Shown: positions 16,281 to 24,356 of the stretch, one piece after another
How positions within the stretch are numbered: position 1 is the first letter of the stretch
Layout of the letters: every line of letters begins with the position of its first letter
Assembly (NCBI RefSeq): GCF_007680605.1
Contig: NZ_VEIO01000003.1
Span: forward strand, 1 to 64,000
DNA length: 64,000 nt
Origin: Paenibacillus xylanexedens
GTDB taxonomy: Bacteria > Bacillota > Bacilli > Paenibacillales > Paenibacillaceae
Reading direction: 5' to 3'
Translations under genes and position numbers: made by a program
Notes under the pieces: generated by a model
Databases searched by the model: none
The model's input: the letters and a program-made list of their open reading frames with translations, nothing else
Told to the model about the DNA's origin: nothing

Positions 16281-17614
16281 GAACGCTTCACCTGCTCGGA
16301 AGTTGATGCCACTTGTGCCTTAGAAGAGGATGAATGCTGCTGTACATTTCCTTCTGCTCCTGCTAAATTGTGCTGCTGTTTGCTCCGATGTCCATCGTGC
16401 TCATGATGCGAGTGATGCAGCTCTTCGTCATGGTCATGATGGAAATCAAGTGTCGCCTCACGAGTAACGGCCGCCTGCTCGGAGTACCCGCCTTCGTGCT
16501 TATGATCATGACGTTCATGCTCATCATCATGGCTATGGACATGCTGACCTTCGTGCTGATGGTCGTGTCCATGACTGTGGCTATGATCATGATGGTGGTG
16601 ATCATGATGGTGGTGATTGTGCCCATGGTCATGGTCATGTCCGTGATCGTGATGTTCATGGTGATGGTGGTGATCATGGTCGTGGTGGTCGTGATGATCA
16701 TGGTCGTGATCGTGGTCATGCCCATGGTCATGGTCGTGATGGTGGTGGTGATGTTTGGCTGCTTCAAGTCTGAATTGGCAGTTGTCACAGTTGGCTGTAA
16801 CCCGTCCGTATAACCCCTCATGCGCACGTTCCAGCACCAGTTCGACCAGTTTCGGATGGAAACCGAAATAACCACCGATTTCGACTTGAATATCCGGATG
16901 CGCGGCTGCAAATTCAGCCGTCATCTCATCAATGCGTTTAATCAGCACACCGGTAAAGAGGAAATACGGCATGACAATAATTTTTTTCGCACCAAGCAAG
17001 AGGCAACGTTCCAATCCATCCGGGAAAGAAGGCTGGGTGACGCCGATAAAGCTGCTTTCCGCCCATCTGTACGGCAGCTTCTCCCACAGCATACGGGTCA
17101 TTTTGAAAAAGTCACTGTTGGCATCCGGGTCACTGCTTCCCCGTCCAAGCACAAGTACAGCGGTCTCTTCATCAGTCACCGTAGCAGGCGGAGCGGCCAC
17201 TGCAACTGCTGTATCTGTTCCACCTTCACCTTGAGCTGCAACACGTACAGGCTGCGCCTCTTGCAGACGAGTTTGCATAATTTGCACGACTTTTTCATGC
17301 ACACCGATCGGACGCCCATAAATAAACTGCACTTGCGGATAACGTGCTTTGGCACGATCAATCGCATTCGGAATATCAATCTTGGCATGTCCCGCTGCAA
17401 ATAAAATAATCGGTACGAGTACGACGCGTGTCGCGCCTCGATCTACACAAGCCGTAACTCCATCCGCAATACTCGGTCTGGTTAATTCCAGAAAACAGGT
17501 TTCCACCAGTGTGTTCTCCGGTGCCTGCTCAGCGACCTCGCGTGCAAACTCCTTTAACTCGCGGTTCCCCTCGGGATCACGGCTCCCGTGTCCCACCAAC
17601 AAAATGGCATCCAT
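16277..17614 (-). CDS. cbiX: Sirohydrochlorin cobaltochelatase CbiX with a very long His-rich tail
   Basis: CbiX inserts cobalt into sirohydrochlorin, committing it to cobalamin. The 445-residue protein has two tandem chelatase halves: LLVGHGSRDPEGNREL with metal-ligand region PIILFAAGHAKIDIP, and VLVLGRGSSDPDANSDF with PYFLFTGVLIKRI. A CDNC motif at ~residues 276-279 matches the CXXC of large CbiX proteins that hold an Fe-S centre. From ~287 to ~415 the chain is dominated by His and Asp (HDHDHGHDH-like), far longer than the tail in other CbiX proteins I know. Cobalt or nickel storage or buffering is the likely role. ATG with AGAGGAGGAA upstream. Confidence 0.95.
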   Translation of the reverse strand: MDAILLVGHGSRDPEGNRELKEFAREVAEQAPENTLVETCFLELTRPSIADGVTACVDRGATRVVLVPIILFAAGHAKIDIPNAIDRAKARYPQVQFIYGRPIGVHEKVVQIMQTRLQEAQPVRVAAQGEGGTDTAVAVAAPPATVTDEETAVLVLGRGSSDPDANSDFFKMTRMLWEKLPYRWAESSFIGVTQPSFPDGLERCLLLGAKKIIVMPYFLFTGVLIKRIDEMTAEFAAAHPDIQVEIGGYFGFHPKLVELVLERAHEGLYGRVTANCDNCQFRLEAAKHHHHHHDHDHGHDHDHDHDHHDHHDHDHHHHHEHHDHGHDHDHGHNHHHHDHHHHDHSHSHGHDHQHEGQHVHSHDDEHERHDHKHEGGYSEQAAVTREATLDFHHDHDEELHHSHHEHDGHRSKQQHNLAGAEGNVQQHSSSSKAQVASTSEQVKRS

Positions 17615-17892
17615 CTTCTATATTTCCTCCTCTGTCCGATCCGTAGATCGGATTTCTCATATTCGTAAGGCTCTCCACTCGGCTCCAAGGAAGAAAGGTA
17701 TAACCTATTTCTAATTCTGCAATGGGTTCAACTTTGCATGTCTTATCTATCTATATCAGCCGGGGTTCAGCCGAGGATTGTGTTTCGTTTATTTTTTGGT
17801 GTTGTGACCACTCATTCTCCGTAGATGACCCTGCCTCTGATGCTTAAGTGGACTTTCAGGCTTGACCCATACATACCATGCAATTCCACTTC

Positions 17893-19830
17893 TTAGTCAC
17901 CGCAAACCGGATTCACTTCAACGGTGACTGGCGCATCCACATGACGGAAGCCTTGAATGACACCTACGCGTTTGAAAAACTTGTGGAACCGCTCGTTCGG
18001 ATGACCCTTTTCCTTGTACTCCGCAACAATGCGTTCCACAATGCCGCCGATCTGATCACCCGGAATGCCCTCTGCTACAGGCTGAGCCGGATGTGCATTG
18101 CGGCCGAACTTTTTACCGCCAAGGAACAGATCGTAGCCGCCCTTGCGGTACACGATGCCGATATCCTCCAGCACTGCTCCGTAACAAGCCATCCCGCAGC
18201 CGTTTAACGCTACGCTCGTCTCCTTCGGAGCAGACAATCCCCCGATCACGTCCTGCAAATGGTTAGCCATCGGCACCGCGTCGTCCTTCTCCAGGTTGCA
18301 GAAGTCACAGGCTTTGACCTTGATCACGTCCCCAATCGGCACCACGATAAAGTTCGCTGCGCGCAGCTCGTCTACCAGCGCATCCGGTTCAAACGTCGGC
18401 ACTCTCAGAATGATCTGGTGCTCCGGCGTATACTCCAGTTCGCCGTCCTCGCTTGCGCACTGCGCCAGCAGGGCCATCTGCGTGGCGGTGAACTTTTTGT
18501 TGCCCACGCCGGGCGACACGCCGATCTCAAAGAGCGGCGCCTTGCGCCCCGGCACGGGCACAGCAGCGGCTACCCCAAGCACCGCATCGCTGCTCGCGCC
18601 CTGCGCGCCCGCGGCTGCCGGGCCTGACGCCGATGCGTCCAGCCAGCGGCTTGCCGCTTCGCCCGCGAGCGCACCGCCTGCCGCGAGCCGCGTCAGCGCC
18701 TCCGCGGCGAGCTCGGCTGCGCCGGCGCGTGGCGCCGCAGCGGCAGCGCGCGGTGCGGCCTCTGCCGCCGCGGACGCGGGCCGCTCTGCGGCAAGCACGG
18801 CGGTGCCAGCACCGCTCGCCGGGCTTGCCGCAGGCGGGGTCGCCGCCCATGCGCCTGCGGGCGGCTGCCCTTGCGGAGCCGTGCCCGCTCCGGCGATGGC
18901 GCCGCGCAGGGCTGGCTCCGCCGGCGGCACGGCCTGCGCATCGCGGGCCGTGCTACCGCCCGCTGCCTCGCCGGAGGCGGCAGCGCGGGCTTCTTGCGCG
19001 CCGAGCGACCATGGCTCGGCTTCGGTGCGCAGCCGCTCATGGGGCCTGAGCGGCTGTTCCGCGGAGTTCAGCGTATATTTCCGCTGATATCCGCGCGGTG
19101 TGACCATGAGGCCTTCGTACATCATGGTCGAGGAATTGCCGATAATCACGGTGGTTAACATACCGATATCGTGATTCAGCATCTCCTCCAGCGTCGTCAT
19201 GACCACGTCCTGGCGTTCCCGATATGCACTTTTGACCAAGCCAACCGGTGTCTTCGGATCACGGTAACGAAGCAACATCTCTTGCGTTTCTACAATCTGG
19301 CGTGTACGCCGTCCACTGCGGGGATTATACAGAGCAATAACAAAATCAGCCGATGCCGCCGCCTCAACCCGCCGAATAATGGTTTCCCATGGTGTCAGAT
19401 GATCGCTGAGGCTGATCGTACATGCATCGTGCATAACAGGCGCACCCAGCAAGGAAGCACACGATTGAATAGCCGACACACCAGGAATAACCTCGACAGC
19501 TACGCCTGTATCCGGCTTCCAGCCTTGCTCGATCAGCACCTCATATACAAGTCCTGCCATACCGTATACCCCGGCATCCCCACTGGAGATTACGGCAACA
19601 ATGTGGCCTGCTTCCGCTTGTCTTACCGCTTCCTGTGCCCGGCTGACTTCCTCCGTCATGCCTGTACGCACAATGGCTTGTCCATTCAACAAAGGCCGGA
19701 TCAGATCCACATAGGTGTTATATCCAATGATGACCTCGCTTTCCTGCAATGCATCCATTGCCCGTTTGGTTATGTGCTCCATCGCACCTGGACCGAAACC
19801 GATGATCAGCAACTTGCCTTGCTTTTGCAT
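17893..19830 (-). CDS. cbiH: CbiH60-type cobalt-precorrin-3 C17-methyltransferase fused to a sulfite/nitrite-reductase-like Fe-S domain
   Basis: The first gene after the riboswitch encodes 645 residues. Residues ~1-250 are a CbiH/CobJ methylase (LLIIGFGPGAMEHITKRAMDAL, AVISSGDAGVYGMAGLVYEVL, EVIPGVSAIQSCASLLG, FVIALYNPRSGRR) that methylates C17 and contracts the ring. Residues ~268-433 are an Ala/Gly/Pro linker of very high GC. The last ~210 residues resemble a nitrite/sulfite reductase ferredoxin-like module with cysteines in CDFC and NGCGMAC that could bind a 4Fe-4S cluster. The same architecture, without such a linker as far as I recall, is the B. megaterium CbiH60. The ATG follows AGGGGGAAAAAGGG. 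Confidence 0.94.
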   Translation of the reverse strand: MQKQGKLLIIGFGPGAMEHITKRAMDALQESEVIIGYNTYVDLIRPLLNGQAIVRTGMTEEVSRAQEAVRQAEAGHIVAVISSGDAGVYGMAGLVYEVLIEQGWKPDTGVAVEVIPGVSAIQSCASLLGAPVMHDACTISLSDHLTPWETIIRRVEAAASADFVIALYNPRSGRRTRQIVETQEMLLRYRDPKTPVGLVKSAYRERQDVVMTTLEEMLNHDIGMLTTVIIGNSSTMMYEGLMVTPRGYQRKYTLNSAEQPLRPHERLRTEAEPWSLGAQEARAAASGEAAGGSTARDAQAVPPAEPALRGAIAGAGTAPQGQPPAGAWAATPPAASPASGAGTAVLAAERPASAAAEAAPRAAAAAPRAGAAELAAEALTRLAAGGALAGEAASRWLDASASGPAAAGAQGASSDAVLGVAAAVPVPGRKAPLFEIGVSPGVGNKKFTATQMALLAQCASEDGELEYTPEHQIILRVPTFEPDALVDELRAANFIVVPIGDVIKVKACDFCNLEKDDAVPMANHLQDVIGGLSAPKETSVALNGCGMACYGAVLEDIGIVYRKGGYDLFLGGKKFGRNAHPAQPVAEGIPGDQIGGIVERIVAEYKEKGHPNERFHKFFKRVGVIQGFRHVDAPVTVEVNPVCGD

Positions 19831-19992
19831 CCCTTTTTCCCCCTCACTCCGCTTGTCATACGATTAACGCCCCAACCTTGTTTATCATAAAAGTTCCCCG
19901 ATATAGATGGGGCTCTTTCACTTTATTGCTCTGTCACTCATCATTACTTCTGCTCAACCAGGTAACTTTAACTTCATTCCTGTGCAAAAAAA

Positions 19993-20024
19993 CAAAAAAA
20001 TCCCATCCTAATCACGGATGAGAT
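19993..20024 (-). terminator. Terminator hairpin in the cobalamin leader
   Basis: On the minus strand ATCTCATCC and GGATGGGAT pair (9 bp with one G-U) around GTGATTA and are followed by TTTTTTTG. It lies between the riboswitch and cbiH, so it is the probable transcription-termination switch of the operon. Confidence 0.8.
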
Positions 20025-20114
20025 ATGCATGTACTTACACTCAGGAAATCTGGCCTGTAACATTCCATAATAAGGAATTGCATACAGCCACAATAGCCCA
20101 TATAGAGCCTCACA

Positions 20115-20134
20115 GGACAAACCGCGGTTTGTCC
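20115..20134. other. Perfect 20-bp palindrome in the riboswitch leader
   Basis: GGACAAACC and GGTTTGTCC flank a central GC, a perfect palindrome. In the RNA it would form a strong hairpin between the aptamer and the terminator, or alternatively serve as a dyad for a DNA-binding protein. Its role is unknown. Confidence 0.6.
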
Positions 20135-20188
20135 CTTTCCCGAACTTATCGTACACCACTCCTTTCCGCGAAGGGTTTGGTGACACAC

Positions 20189-20350
20189 GCAAGGTAGGTC
20201 TCCTGGCTCTGGATCATTAGCTTTCTTTCCTGTCTTCCCCGTTGTACCGAGTGACTTTCATGGAAAACGCTTCACCATTACAGTGGCGGGACCGCTCGGG
20301 ACTTGCACCCGATTCCCTGTTACCTCTTGCTTTATGCAAGAGCACCTTGC
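20189..20350 (-). promoter_or_regulatory. Cobalamin riboswitch
   Basis: Read on the minus strand, the 162-base aptamer starts with GCAAGGT (20344-20350) and ends with ACCTTGC (20189-20195), which form P1. Between them lie the conserved core GGGTGCAAGTCCC followed by GGTCCCGCCACTGTA (~20280-20310) and the B12 box AGCCAGGAGACCTACC near the 3' end (~20192-20207). These match the adenosylcobalamin-type consensus closely. It precedes cbiH and should repress the cluster when cobalamin is abundant. Confidence 0.95.
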
Positions 20351-20368
20351 TGCTTTCATATTGTCTTC

Positions 20369-20398
20369 ATCATACCATCGGTCAGGAAATAATGTCCA
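20369..20398 (-). promoter_or_regulatory. Sigma-A-type promoter of the cobalamin operon
   Basis: On the minus strand TGGACA (20393-20398) and TATGAT (20369-20374) are separated by 18 bases. Transcription would begin near 20362, just before the riboswitch P1 stem and after the hemD terminator, exactly where a leader promoter is needed. Confidence 0.7.
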
Positions 20399-20441
20399 CG
20401 CTTCTCAAGATTGTCCCAAACATTAATTTTGGATAAAAATG

Positions 20442-20476
20442 AAAAAAAGATCCCGATCCGATAACGGATCAGAACC
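20442..20476 (-). terminator. Terminator of the hemD-like gene
   Basis: On the minus strand GATCCG-TTAT-CGGATC forms a compact stem followed, after GGGATC, by TTTTTTTC. It separates the hemD-like transcript from the cobalamin operon promoter. Confidence 0.75.
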
Positions 20477-20639
20477 TTTAGATATCCATCCATATAACTG
20501 ATGTAATTCCTTCTAACTTAATACTCCTCTGTATACGAATTGCGTCTGCTATTCTACATACGGCTATCTCGCAATCTTTCAATATTCATATTGAGGCCTT
20601 GCTCCGAACATCTAAATATCTCTGCACGATCTGCCTTTA

Positions 20640-21470
20640 TTAATCTTCCCGGACACCCACCGGATTCGCGGCAAAATAACGTCCCAGTTCAACGATGAGC
20701 GCTCCCATCTTCTCTTCATTGGGTACAACCAGCGCTTCAATCCCTTCCTCACGCATCGCATTCGCCGTAACTCTACCAACAGAGGCCGGGACTACCCCTT
20801 CCTTGAAAGCTGTCAGCATCTGCTCCAGCTTCCCTTGAGATGTCGCATATTCCGTCAAAAACCGGACCTGCGGCCCACTTGTAAAGGCCACCGCGTCTAA
20901 CTTATGCTGAATTACTTCGTTCAGCAGTTGCTCCAGCTCTGCCTCTTCCGGCGGTACGTGACGATACGGCAACACCTGCCGCACAATAGCTCCTTGTTCT
21001 TCTAACCAGCGAACCAGCTTGGGGGCAGTCTCCCCATGCAACTGCAACATCACCTTTTTGCCTGTCAGATCATGCGAACCGAATTCACGGATCAATCCGT
21101 CTGTACTACCATCATCATCTCGTACCAGTGGTGTCAACTTCAGTTTCTTGAGTGCATTCACTGTTTTGTACCCTCGAGCCGCAATGCATGATCCAGCCAA
21201 TACATCCCGAAGCTGCCCGGCTATATACATGTCCTCAGCCATGTCGAACAAAGCATCCAGCCCCATGCCCGTCGTCAAAATAGCCCATTCCGGCGGATCA
21301 GAGATCCAGGAAACCAGTCCATCTCGAATGTTACGGTCATCCAGAAACACCGTGCCTTGTGCAGGACGCACAAGCGGGATTCCTCCCATCTTCTCTACCA
21401 ATAAAGACATCTCTTTGGACTTTCTCGGTCCGGTTAACGCCACACGTACCCCTGCCAAATGTTGAGCCAT
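20640..21470 (-). CDS. Uroporphyrinogen-III synthase family protein (HemD-like)
   Basis: This 276-residue protein has the two-domain HemD pattern: VALTGPRKSKEMSLLVEKMGGIPLVRPA at the N-terminus, VMLQLHGETAPKLVRWLEEQGAIV and DAVAFTSGPQVRFLTEYA in the middle, and SVGRVTANAMREEGIEALVVPNEEKMGALIVEL at the end. HemD closes the linear tetrapyrrole into uroporphyrinogen III, the last precursor shared by haem, sirohaem and cobalamin. The VALTGPRK type is often a second HemD distinct from the one in the hem operon, so it may be dedicated to sirohaem or cobalamin supply; that is inference from the neighbouring operon. It has its own terminator. Confidence 0.85.
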   Translation of the reverse strand: MAQHLAGVRVALTGPRKSKEMSLLVEKMGGIPLVRPAQGTVFLDDRNIRDGLVSWISDPPEWAILTTGMGLDALFDMAEDMYIAGQLRDVLAGSCIAARGYKTVNALKKLKLTPLVRDDDGSTDGLIREFGSHDLTGKKVMLQLHGETAPKLVRWLEEQGAIVRQVLPYRHVPPEEAELEQLLNEVIQHKLDAVAFTSGPQVRFLTEYATSQGKLEQMLTAFKEGVVPASVGRVTANAMREEGIEALVVPNEEKMGALIVELGRYFAANPVGVRED

Positions 21471-21601
21471 TTATGTTCCCCCCGTTTATTAAGCCGAAAG
21501 TTCACCAATCTGACTACAGTATACAGGCTCCTTGTACGGAGGGAAACCATGCCTGCTTGCTTTCCGGGCTCTTTAGCTATAACGATTTTTTATGGTTTTC
21601 A

Positions 21602-22882
21602 TCAGGAAGGCTGCAGATTACCGCCGCCATGGGATGGTTTACCTTTCTTCTCTATAGACTTTTCCGCTGACTTATCACCAGACTGCTCTTCTGACTTGCC
21701 TTCTGTCTTCCCTTCAGCGTGATCAGATTCACCAGATGCCTGCTCCTGCTTCTGTTCCCCTTCCTGCTGTTTGCCTCTGGATGCCCTCTCTCCCGATTCA
21801 GAGTTCGGGGCATGCCCAGCCTCCTTTTTCCGTGGACGAAGAAATAGAAAGAATACGATTGGAAACAGCACCTCAAATACAATCGCAACCCATGTCCATT
21901 CCCGAGTGAACCGATTCAGCTGAATCGCATTGCGGAAAAACCAGAACGCACATACAAAACCGAGCAACGCAATGGGTCCGGTCAGTACTTTACCAGACAC
22001 TTTGGGTATCATGCGTTTTAGTCCCCAGCACACAAAATACAGGTCAAATGCAATCTTGGTTATGATACACGGCAAGGTTGCTGCGGCAAGCGCCAGATCA
22101 AACCGATCCAGAAAGTCACTAATCTGCAACTGTCTTGCCAGCTCATACGATGGATACACCAGCCTCGAAGCTATAGGTACACCGATGGATGTAATGGTTT
22201 CGATGACAATAAGCATCATCAGTAGTGCCGTGACGATGTTGCCAGTGAAAATCGATTTCACTCGAAAGTCACTTCCCCTCATCACAAAGGGCAGAGCAAT
22301 CATCTCCCCATAAAACGAAAAGAGATACCAGCTCCCCCTGCCCACACCCGCCAGGTCAACATCGAAATAGGGTTTCAGGTTATCCAGATTGACTTGCTGG
22401 ATCAGCATAAACGGCACAATGATGGAGTTTAACAAAAAAAGCGCTACATATAACTCCACCATGCCAATCAGGGAGCCTAGTCCTCCCCGCACGATAAATA
22501 TAGCCATGACAAGCAGAGAGAGCACGATAATCGATATTGGTGTTGTTTCCAGCAATGTAATGCTCACATAATCCCCTGTTAGCCGAATATCTCTCGCAAA
22601 TACAAAGAAAAAAAACGCGATGTACATTAATCCGGCCAATCTTCCCAGAAAGGGAAATCGTGTCACTAACGATTCAAACAGATCCTTGTCCGGAAAACGC
22701 CGCTGGACACGGCTCAGCATCCACATCGATGTAAACATAATCAGAACAACCGGTATGTAACAAAGATAGGCATGCTGTTCTGCATAATAAATGGCTTGTG
22801 CATGAGGTTGTAGCAGTGTCCCTGTAATACTAAGCAGCATGAGCATCAAGACCATTTGCCTGTGCGTTACCTTCTGAATCAT
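21602..22882 (-). CDS. Spore germination receptor B subunit (GerAB/GerKB permease family)
   Basis: A 426-residue integral membrane protein of the endospore germination permease family (amino acid-polyamine-cation superfamily), with about ten TM segments over residues ~10-355, beginning with KVTHRQMVLMLMLLSITGTLL. B subunits bind the germinant in the spore inner membrane and signal with A and C. The C-terminal ~65 residues are unusual: a hydrophilic Lys/Glu/Ser-rich tail (repeats like EGKSEEQSGDKSAEKS) that would lie in the cytoplasm or spore core. Last gene of the ger operon. Confidence 0.9.
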   Translation of the reverse strand: MIQKVTHRQMVLMLMLLSITGTLLQPHAQAIYYAEQHAYLCYIPVVLIMFTSMWMLSRVQRRFPDKDLFESLVTRFPFLGRLAGLMYIAFFFFVFARDIRLTGDYVSITLLETTPISIIVLSLLVMAIFIVRGGLGSLIGMVELYVALFLLNSIIVPFMLIQQVNLDNLKPYFDVDLAGVGRGSWYLFSFYGEMIALPFVMRGSDFRVKSIFTGNIVTALLMMLIVIETITSIGVPIASRLVYPSYELARQLQISDFLDRFDLALAAATLPCIITKIAFDLYFVCWGLKRMIPKVSGKVLTGPIALLGFVCAFWFFRNAIQLNRFTREWTWVAIVFEVLFPIVFFLFLRPRKKEAGHAPNSESGERASRGKQQEGEQKQEQASGESDHAEGKTEGKSEEQSGDKSAEKSIEKKGKPSHGGGNLQPS

Positions 22883-22938
22883 CCTGTCCCTCCTTCCGTA
22901 CCTGTTTCTTGCATACTAAGATGACATAAGCCATATCC

Positions 22939-23160
22939 TCAAGGCATTGGCAACAGACGTTGAATAATATGACTCATCCATACGGATAGGAATACGGTTT
23001 TGTTTAGCGCCGTAACATAGAACCAGAGGCCTGTTCCAAGCGCAATGATTCCATAAGACAACCAGCGATTAATAGGGGCCGCCTGTTTCAGATGCCTGAA
23101 ATCCACAATCAGCACCCCGATTACCATCGCCAGATAGGTGTATAGTAGCGGTTTAATCAT
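22939..23160 (-). CDS. Small two-TM protein of the germination operon (putative D subunit)
   Basis: This 73-residue protein has two hydrophobic segments (PLLYTYLAMVIGVLIVDF and WLSYGIIALGTGLWFYVTAL) separated by a basic loop. Its start overlaps the end of the C-subunit gene by 8 bases, so it is co-translated. Small two-TM D-subunit genes are known in several Bacillus ger operons, where they modulate receptor response. Assignment rests on size, topology and position rather than on sequence similarity I can verify. Confidence 0.65.
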   Translation of the reverse strand: MIKPLLYTYLAMVIGVLIVDFRHLKQAAPINRWLSYGIIALGTGLWFYVTALNKTVFLSVWMSHIIQRLLPMP

Positions 23161-24352
23161 GTATGATATCCTCCTCTACGACTCCAATCGGTTTATTGAC
23201 AATACCGACATTCTCAATAATGACATGCGGCTCCACAGTTACCTGAACATCCGGATAGAGAACCTCCCAGCGATCCTTAATCTTGTCCCACTCCTTGGGT
23301 AACTGCCTATGGATCGAACGGCCGATGCCGATAATGTCCGCTTTGAATTTCTTCTGAACCAGCCTTATACCTTCCTCAATATCCTCTTTGATCTTCCGGT
23401 GTACGGCTTCATTCAAATTTAAAATTTCCTTCTCGCGCCTGTCTCCATAATCTGATTCATTGTCCACAAGCACACCCTTGGCATACATCTGAATGGTTAC
23501 ACTCACTTTGCCATTCACAATCTTGGGATGAAGCGACGAGTTGTTCTCGTTTAACTTAATGAACATATCGCCTTTACCGCGCGGAGCTTTAATCATGACT
23601 TCGGGTTCATTGGCTTCACCCATGGCAAGAATCAAAGCATCGGCAGGGGCCTTGTCCATCATGCCCACCAGTTTGTCTTTTTTGAAAATAGCCAAGCCGT
23701 CCAGTTTGATATTGGTTATGGCGCCCTTCCAATCCTGTGGTACATTGTCTGAAACGGATGCGATAGGTAGAAATGGGTCCACTCCTTCATCCAGAATCGA
23801 GTCTATAAATGTTTTAAGGGATCTTGGATTCCTCATATTGAGAAAACATAATTCACGCACCATCTCGGAAGGGAACTTCTCAATCGGTGCATCCGTGTCT
23901 ATAACTTTATGTGCTTCGCCCCTGGTGACAACGGGCATTGCCGATAATCGGTTTAGCGGAAATCTAGTAAACAGGTCAAGCATCGGGGCAACCCCCTCCC
24001 GTGCCAGTTCTTCTCCAATAAGAATGGTGCGGCGATGTGCATAATAAATCCGACGAGAGAGTGACTTCTGACCCTCAAGCGACGTCCCGCGAAGGGTACG
24101 AGCGATGTTCGAGAGGATAAACCAGGGTTTGTCGCCGCTTGTACCTCCCCCACCCCCTTCACTCCCTGATGCCCCGGATTGCCCGGGAAGAGCAATCTGC
24201 AGGCTGGATCGGTAATCCTCCCCTTCTTTATCCACAGCAATACCGATTACAAAGGCGATATCGTTAATCTCTTCGCGATCCCAGCAGCCGGTGAGCAGCG
24301 AAGCACACAGAATCAGCGCAAGGATAGCCTTGTATTTCATTAAAAAATGCAT
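23153..24352 (-). CDS. Ger(x)C family spore germination lipoprotein (C subunit)
   Basis: A 399-residue lipoprotein. The N-terminus is a signal peptide ending in the lipobox LLTGC, followed by WDREEINDIAFVIGIAVDKE, the hallmark start of GerC proteins. C subunits are anchored on the outer face of the spore inner membrane and are needed for germinant receptor function. I start at the ATG at 24352 (GGAGGG 11 bases upstream), which leaves a short gap to the A-subunit stop; an upstream in-frame start would overlap it. The C-terminal half holds the conserved KKFKADIIGIGRSIHRQLPKEWD region. Confidence 0.93.
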   Translation of the reverse strand: MHFLMKYKAILALILCASLLTGCWDREEINDIAFVIGIAVDKEGEDYRSSLQIALPGQSGASGSEGGGGGTSGDKPWFILSNIARTLRGTSLEGQKSLSRRIYYAHRRTILIGEELAREGVAPMLDLFTRFPLNRLSAMPVVTRGEAHKVIDTDAPIEKFPSEMVRELCFLNMRNPRSLKTFIDSILDEGVDPFLPIASVSDNVPQDWKGAITNIKLDGLAIFKKDKLVGMMDKAPADALILAMGEANEPEVMIKAPRGKGDMFIKLNENNSSLHPKIVNGKVSVTIQMYAKGVLVDNESDYGDRREKEILNLNEAVHRKIKEDIEEGIRLVQKKFKADIIGIGRSIHRQLPKEWDKIKDRWEVLYPDVQVTVEPHVIIENVGIVNKPIGVVEEDIIHD

Positions 24353-24356
24353 GGAA

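Noticed and set aside
16370..16813. 147-codon plus-strand frame rich in Met and Val, resembling a membrane protein
   Set aside because: It is the antisense of the His/Asp codons of cbiX; the apparent hydrophobicity follows from ATG/GTG complements of CAT/CAC.
18296..19087. 263-codon plus-strand Ala/Pro-rich frame
   Set aside because: Antisense shadow of the GC-rich cbiH linker, where stop codons are rare on all frames.
19974..20192. 72-codon minus-strand frame in the cobalamin leader
   Set aside because: It lies wholly within the riboswitch expression platform, spanning the palindrome and the terminator stem, and has no family-like sequence.
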